64,000 nucleotides of DNA, taken from assembly GCA_947650285.1 (NCBI GenBank), contig CANTFL010000137.1:124001-188000 (forward strand). Direction: 5' to 3'. This document shows positions 57,376 to 64,000 of the stretch, piece by piece; positions within the stretch are counted from its first letter, which is position 1; each line of letters starts with the position of its first letter. Both the position numbers and the translations under genes were made by a program. The notes beneath the pieces were generated by a model. The model was given only the letters and a program-made list of their open reading frames with translations, did no database searches and had not been told where the DNA came from. The stretch is from Hyaloperonospora brassicae. Taxonomy: Eukaryota > Oomycota > Peronosporomycetes > Peronosporales > Peronosporaceae.

Positions 57376-60300
57376 GGGCGGAGCGCCCTTCTGATCCAGC
57401 AACACCAAGAGAATTTGCAAATCTCCTGAAGAAGGTTGCCCCCGATACACAATTTCTGTGTGTATCTGCACCTGGTGATAAGGTGTCACTCATCACCTGA
57501 AGTTAAAAGTGACAAAATACTTGTCACTTCGCGCCCTAGTTGACTGTGGGGCGTCGAACAATTTTGTTCGTCTCCAGTCGCTAGAGGCAGGATTTTTAAC
57601 TTCGTGGAGCGGGAGATCCCTCCAACGAAGATGACGGTGCGCCTAGCTACAGGCGCATCGATCACTTTTAAGATGTGTGTAGTTGGAATCCACTACACGT
57701 TAAAAGGCAAACAGTAGGATGACGATTTCATCGTGCTTGACGTAGATGACAAGTTCGACGTCATCTTAGGGTTGCCGTGGATCAGGAAATACGAGCCAAG
57801 GATGAGTTTGCAGTATCGATCGGTTAAGATACCTGCTACTTGTTCATCAGATGAACATCTGATGAACATCTTGGAGCTTCCACTTCCGCAAGCGTGTGGA
57901 TGTTCTGCGAGTGAGTGCGATGACCTCACTTGTGGTACGGTCGTTAGCACGATTGTACAAGAACACAATGTAGATGATCACTACATTGTTGAGAAATCTC
58001 TCCCAGATACTGTGGAAGTGATTTCCCAGGAGGTAATCGAGACACTGAATGTCTTGGTTAATGATGGATCAAGCGTAGGCACTTACACGCTTATTCTAAT
58101 AGTGCATCCGAAGTTAACTTCGGAGGTAACCTAATTGCTCACGCTAGAACCGAAACGGTTCTTGCGTGATCTGCGTAGTGGCAAAGCCAAGCAGATCTGT
58201 GAATTCGTCGCGGAGGACGAGTACGTTACGGATATTCGATCGGCAACGGTGGTTACTGGGACCGAGAGGGTTATCAGTGATTTATCGATAGAACAAAAGT
58301 GTCATCGATGAGAAGAATCGGATTAAGAGATATGTATCTCAATCCTGAAAGTCACTTCAGGCAATTCTCTTGTATAAGGATTTGATCGAATTCAAGGATG
58401 TGTTCCCTGAATCCGTACCTTGCGAGTTGCCTAAGAAAAAAGGCACTCGACACGAGATCGAGCTCAAACCGGGCTCGAAATACTGTGTCATGAAGCAGTG
58501 GCCACTACCTCGTGAACAAGTACTACCGATCGACAAGTTCTTTGCCGATCGCTTAGCAGCGGGACATGTGAGGGAATGTTGATTCCCTCACAGCTCTCCG
58601 ACCTTCTGTGTGCGAAAGGCCACAGGAGGATGGCGGATAATGCACGCATTCAACAAATTTAATGCTGCAACGGTACCGACTCAGATGCCGATACCGAGGA
58701 AGGACGTCATCATAGATGGTATGTCAAAGAGTACCATCTTTTCGTCCATGGATTTGATGGTTGTATTCTATCAGATCCTCATGCGTGAACGGGACATCCC
58801 GTTCACGGCAGTGAGCACCCCCAGCGGTATGTTGTGGGAGTGGCTAGTGATGCCACAGGGGCTGAGTAATGCCCCTGATTCTTTCAACAGATGTGTTACA
58901 AATATGTTGAGATCGGTGCGAGACTTCGCACCGAGTTACTTGGACGATGTGTTCGTCCATAGCCGGGCTATGGACGGAAAGACGGACGTTGAAGGTCACA
59001 GAACTCACGTTCGTCAGGTTCTTCAACTGATGCGCAAGCATAAGTCGTACGCCAACCTCAAGAAGTGTATATTTGCGGCTAGCGAAACACCACTTCTTGG
59101 GTGCATCGTCGGCAAACACGGCGTCCGCCCTGATACCTAAAAGATCAAGGCGATCACCGACTGGCCAATGCCAGTCGATTTCAAGGGACTAAGGAAGTCC
59201 TTGGACTGTCGGCGTACTTGCACAAGTACTCGCGCAATTACGCCGAGATTACTGTTCATCATTCTTGCTTACTCAACAAAAATGTCAAGTGGTCATGGAA
59301 CGCTGAGTGCCAGGGTTCCTATGAGGGTATCAAGAAAAGTTTTATGCAATCGCCCATCTCGTCGATTGCAGATCAGGACAGACCTTTTCATGTGTTCTGT
59401 GACGCCAGCAATTTTGCTATCGGCTGTGCGTTGGTGCAGTCCGACACAGACGGCGCAGAGCGCGTCGTTTGCTATCAATCCCGTCAGCTGCAACCAGCTG
59501 AACGCAATCTTCCAGTGCATGACAAGGAACTACTTGCCATGAAATATGAAATGGCTAATTTTCGGGTCTAAATTATGGGAGATAGACCGTTCGTCGTCTA
59601 TACGGATCATGCGTTACTACGCACGGCCGTAAATAGTCCACACCTCTCGCAAAGGATGGCGAGGTGGCTGTCCTTATTCGCGGAGTATAACTTCTCCGTG
59701 GAGTATAAACCAGGTCGACTCAATGTTGCCACTGATGCGTTATTACTTCGGCCCTACTTCTAGCCGGTCGCACAATTCAACAGTGAGTCCTTGCCCACTG
59801 TTGCGACACTGACAGCCAGTGTTCCGTCGTCAAGCTTACTCGACGACGCGCGGAAGGCATACGTAGGAGACACGAATCTCCTCCTTTTAATGGGTCATCT
59901 TGCGAACCCGTCCTGCAAATCCTTGTCGGATTTGCCGGCCTTATACCGTTCCTCTTTGGATCGGTTTACGACTCGCAATGGTCTGCTGTATTACACAGCA
60001 GTTGCTGGCGATACACCTCGTGTCGTCGTTCCCGAATATGATGATTTGCGTTTACGCATCATGTTCAGATGTCACGATGCGCTATTAGGCGGGCATCGTG
60101 GTAGGGAGAAGACTTACCTCACAGTAAGTCGTGACTTTTACTGCCCCCGTTAGTATCAGTTTGTCCGCATGTACATTCGTTATTGCGAGGTTTGTAAACG
60201 GGTGAAGCCTATTCTTTCTTCCCGTGCACCGTTGCAACCTCTGCCGGTGCCGACAGAATGTTGGGAGTCCGTTTCCATGGACTTTGTATTAGGGTTTCCC

Positions 60301-61988
60301 GAAGACACTCACAAGAATAATGGTATTCTTGTGTTTGTGGTTTGTTTCAGCATGATTCTGCATCTTGATACGGTGCCTGAGTCGATCATTGCACACGGGT
60401 GTGCGCGTTCATTCAACGACACGATATTTCGACTTCACGGGTTACCCCACGAACTCGTATCCGACCGTGACCCCCGGGTTAACGGCGAATTTTTGGAGGT
60501 CCGTGTTCCGCAATTTAAGAACACGGTTGAAGATGTCAACGTCTGACTATTTCAAAACAGATGGTTAGACGGAACGTGCAAATCCTGTCCTCGAAGAGAT
60601 ACTTCGAGGATACCTTCACTCTTTTTCGGGTTGGAGTGAGTTATGGCCAATGGTCGAATTTGCCATCAACAATTCCGTACATGTGCCCACGACGCATACA
60701 CCGTTCTACGTGAATGGCTTACGCCACCCACGTATGTCCCGCCCTTATGTAGAGTGACTCTAGGTTTAGGGGGGGGACTCGCTCGAGCAAAAACCGCTTA
60801 GACTCTTGATCATCACGTATCATCGCACACGCCGATGCGTTTGATGCCGATGTCGACAACGTCGACATCGAGGAAATCGAGCTTAGCAGTAGCAATGACG
60901 CTGCTGCTACATCATTCAATGATGACGATGCTGGGATATTCAGCATAGTCAATGATTTTTCCAGCGAGGAAGAAGACAACCTCGCTGAAGCAGAGAAGAA
61001 TCTCTTAGCAGTGCGCACGAAGCGCACTGAAAGACATAACAACGAGTCAGCAGAGAACTTCCTGCTGACTCGAGAGGCGGTAGTCCGTTTCGTTCAGTAC
61101 TCCAGCGCAAATGCGGTGGACCGCTAGAAACGGAACGCAGATAAGAATGGAAGAGCAAATGTTCTTTCATTTAAAGTTAATGACCTAGTACGACTGTCTA
61201 CGGTAAATTACCTGGACATGCAGTCACTAGTGTCGGCATTAGTAAACTACTGCCGAAGTACATTGGGCCTTTATAAGTGTTGCACCGCAAGGGCAATGCA
61301 TACACGATCGAATTGCCACGTAGGATGCGCACGCATCCTACGTTTTACGTGGGGCGACTTAGGTCGTACTGTCAGTACGAGCCTTCTTCTTCCGATGAAG
61401 ATAGCCCCCACGTTCAAGAACATCCATCAAGTTCTTTCGCTCGCGCTCCAGACGATCCGTCTGGTCGCGCAGATATGATACCTCGGAACTCAACCGAGAT
61501 ATCTCCCCGCGAGCTGTCGCCAGCTCGCCGAAAAGGGAGCGGACATCCCGCTCGACCTGAAGCTGCGCCGTGGCATAATCGGCGCGATCCCTCGCCCGAT
61601 CAGCCTCGTGACCCTTGCGGTTCTTCCGCACGGTGTCGGTCAAAGCGTAGCGTCGGTCGCGCTCGTGCTTCAAGTCATCGCGCAATTCATCGATTGCGCG
61701 ATCCATCTCGTAAGGGTCGAGATGGTGGGCCTGGGGTCTCTGGAGGAGGTCTTTCCTCCTCCACCACACCCTTTGGCGGATGCTCACGGTGATCAGAGCT
61801 TTCTAGTGGAGCGTATCTTGAATCACCGTGACGATTCAGGATCAAGGACTAGCTACCTCGTCCAGTGGCGGGGGTATCCACCTTCTTGGAACAGCTGGGA
61901 GCCCCGCTCTCAGCTCTTGATGGACGTTGAAGGTCTCGTCCGCCAGTATGAAAAGACCCATCCGATGAGTCCTCGGGCCCATCGGTAA
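57361..61988 (+). pseudogene. Element 2 Pol pseudogene
   Basis: All domains of element 1 Pol can be followed: protease (TVRLATGASITF, ILGLPWIRKYEP), RT (58370-59140, close to element 1), RNase H, integrase (EVCKRVKP, SDRDPR) and chromodomain ([10 protein letters not shown] to SWEPRSQLL, ending 61988). In-frame stops are visible at 57715-57717, 58132-58134 and close to 58580, 59139, 59570, 59762 and 60152, with several frameshifts. The RT active site reads YLDD. The acidic insert before the integrase tail is kept (about 60840-61010). Inactive. Confidence 0.92.
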
Positions 61989-62962
61989 ACACGCGCCCTA
62001 GGCGCTTGTAGACGGATTGCAAGTTTGCAATCGCGTCACGCATCTCCTCCAAGATGTGTGCCTATCCCCAGGGCAAATCGAGGGAATACACGTCCCTATG
62101 TGCACGCTGCGAGTTGTCAGCACAACTCGCACAAGGGTCTCCCCATGTGAGGCAAGGAATGCCTGTCTCACTCGACAAACAATGCAACCGGTACCTGGCA
62201 CCGGTTGGCGTTCGCTTTTCGAACCTGAGGCGTGCGCCTCAAGTTTCTTGAACCACCCTTCTCGTCCAAAATTCTTTACGTTTTGGACGAACGCGTTCCA
62301 CGCAGCCAAAGCGAGGCCTTGTCACGCTTTTGGTTGCTGTTGTACCATCGATGTCTAAGGAAGACATCGAGATAAAATTCTTCCTCAGCGCGAAAGTTGC
62401 TCGCGCTGGGACTCAAGCCGTGAAGCTCAGTCGCATCGAATAAAGGAATTCGATGGTGTTGGCTTGTCTCGTGAGACAAGCTATTGATGATCTGGTCGGG
62501 CAAGCGCCACGGCTTAAGCTCAACAAGCTTCAATGTGGCTCCTGTTTCGGTACCACGGCTTTCAGAATGACGACGGCTCTCACCATCGTCATCACGCTCT
62601 TGCGGGGAAGCACGAGTTGATACTGGTGAGGCATTGTATTCCTCACCATAGAATTCATCATCACTGCCGAACAGACTGTGTTGCATTTCACGAGTCCGCT
62701 TGTTTGACCGTGCTATTGACGAACGATGAGACACCGCCGGTGATCGAGATGCCTATGGAACGTTGCGCGAGTCAGGCACGTCTGACTCGCCATAATTGAT
62801 GACCTCATTGTCAAGGTCATCATGTGCACATGGTGCGATACCCCGTGGGTCTGCAGCACCTTCTGCTGCAGACGGAGAACCATCAGCAGACGACGAAGCG
62901 TCTGCCGCAGAGGCTGGAACAGCAGCAGGCTGTGTGGTCTTCGAATCACCTCGCATAGACAT
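61359..62962 (-). pseudogene. Broken copy of the antisense gene (element 2)
   Basis: Starts at 62962 with MSMRGDSKTTQPAAVPASAAD, nearly as in element 1, and ends at the same place (stop 61359). The coiled-coil third (61359-61787) and the middle domain ([36 protein letters not shown]) are recognisable, but indels near 61740, 62050, 62230, 62300 and 62710 break the frame. The part that overlaps the sense chromodomain region is almost identical to element 1. Confidence 0.85.
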
Positions 62963-63094
62963 GGTAACTATGCGAGGCAAGGTCAGGAGTGAATGGGTCT
63001 GACCAAACAAGTGCTCCCTGCCCCGCTAGTGTCCAACGGGTGGCCATTAAGTTTTCGATAGTCACACGGTGACAATTAGATAAAGGAGTAGTAA

Positions 63095-63533
63095 TGTGAC
63101 GGGGTAGCCCGTTACACGAAATTGTCATTAAAGCAATTTGACAATGAAGAATATTACGTCAAATATTCTTTTAACAATATCACAGACAGGTGATATTGTT
63201 GAGATGACCGAAGGGTCTACTTATTAATTGATATCGTGATGATATCAACCCATAAATCGCTGTTAGACGCGCGCAATGGGTGGTGAGTAGACGTCATCAT
63301 ACATATAGTTATATTAGTGTAATTAAGTCAGGAAAACAGAGATTCAAGAAGTTATAGGACTTAATTTTATAAATACAGTTTTACTTTTATTAGAGACTAG
63401 TCTTACTACTTAGTCTCCTTTCCTTACTCTGTGTTTCCTTTAAACACATAGCAGGGCACTGTCGACCACTGTCGTCAGTGAAAGCATACTCCGTACTGGT
63501 CAACAAGTACGTATTCAACAGTGCCCTATTACA
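63095..63533 (+). repeat. Element 2 3' LTR, 439 bp
   Basis: TGTGACGGGGTAGCC to CCCTATTACA. About 15 differences from the 5' LTR, including decay at both outer ends. Confidence 0.92.
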
Positions 63534-64000
63534 AAACCAGCGGGGCCGGGAACTACGCCACTCACAATGAGCGCAAAAAGGCAACACGACAGAAGGACAC
63601 TCTTCAGCATGTTTGCGAATGGAGACTGACAATGGAGCGCAAAACTGACAGTGAGCTGATTCCACGGATGATCTGCGACGCAAGAAAATTCTTCTTGGGT
63701 GTTGCAGCCAAAATTTCTGCTCATCATTCCGCGGTATTCATTAGGACCAGACAGCATCGTGGTACCAGGCTACGGTCAGAATTAGTCCATGCTTCATTTA
63801 GATACACACATTCCAGCTCGTGTATCGGATTACCAAGCGCACTGAAGAAACGACGCCCCAAAGGAACGACACACCACGATATATTCAGGCTGATCAATTC
63901 CATTTGGAACGATGACGCGTGTAAAGCAGACGAAGGCTGCTTGCACACCCCAGCAGACGGCGTCTAGACCATTTGGCCAGTATCGAACAAACCTGGTCGC
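63534..64000 (+). repeat. Unidentified repeat with former coding capacity, cut by window end
   Basis: Related to 2304-2572 on the minus strand. A 148-codon frame (63521-63967) contains the shared NDDACKADEGCL segment and ends with a stop where the other copy reads on (VWTSWPYLEE), so this copy is mutated. Family not recognised. Confidence 0.55.

Larger units (their letters stand above)
55764..63533 (+). mobile_element. Ty3/Gypsy retrotransposon with dead pol (element 2)
   Basis: About 7.8 kb with 440- and 439-bp family C LTRs that differ at about 15 positions. Gene order is as in element 1: PBS, gag, pol, antisense gene, purine tract. Flanks (ATAGG left, AAACC right) are not a target duplication. 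Gag is open; pol has at least seven in-frame stops; the antisense gene is broken. Its LTRs and gag are clearly diverged from element 1, while its RT region and integrase tail are very close, so the element looks mosaic. Confidence 0.93.

Overview
The window looks like repeat-rich, gene-poor nuclear DNA from an oomycete (Phytophthora or downy-mildew type). That is an inference from three things: compact genes with 90-100 bp GT-AG introns in a small GC-richer island, a dominant family of chromodomain Ty3/Gypsy retroelements, and relics of a LINE and a MULE whose protein fragments have the style of oomycete elements. No rRNA, tRNA or CRISPR array was seen.

Layout. Positions 1-27.9 kb are a graveyard of mobile elements: a decayed Ty3/Gypsy pol, a pair of nearly identical inverted solo LTRs (1412-1854 and 2573-3015), an inverted-repeat element (5271-6756), a Gypsy integrase relic near 14.2-15.1 kb, a LINE relic (about 18.3-22.1 kb), and three solo LTRs that still have perfect 5-bp target duplications (17178, 22894, 24829). 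Positions 27.9-33.9 kb are the only convincing host-gene island: a UPF0598-family gene (-), GEMIN2 (-), a divergently transcribed unknown gene with one intron (+), and the DEAD-box helicase DDX31/Dbp7 (-).

From 35,332 to 43,305 lies a young, structurally complete chromodomain Ty3/Gypsy element (element 1): 387-bp LTRs differing at 3 positions, GTTTT target duplication, PBS, gag, a probable -1 frameshift signal, pol, polypurine tract, and a 534-codon antisense ORF that overlaps the integrase tail and chromodomain. A MULE transposon (44461-48170) is nested inside an older LTR. A second 2.1-kb element with perfect 64-bp terminal inverted repeats and an 8-bp target duplication occupies 52494-54641. 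A second, older Gypsy element (element 2, 55764-63533) has an intact gag ORF, a pol with many stops and a broken copy of the same antisense gene.

Most unusual points: (1) the antisense gene, whose overlap with pol is almost invariant between the two elements although gag, LTRs and other parts have diverged; (2) a dense series of short perfect inverted repeats through LTR, gag and pol of these elements, several showing compensatory base changes between the copies; (3) a slippery heptamer followed by a perfect 9-bp hairpin at the gag/pol junction. How these parts work together is inferred: gag and pol would come from sense LTR transcription with -1 frameshifting, and the antisense protein (coiled coil, Cys cluster, basic tail) would need a separate promoter in or near the 3' LTR.
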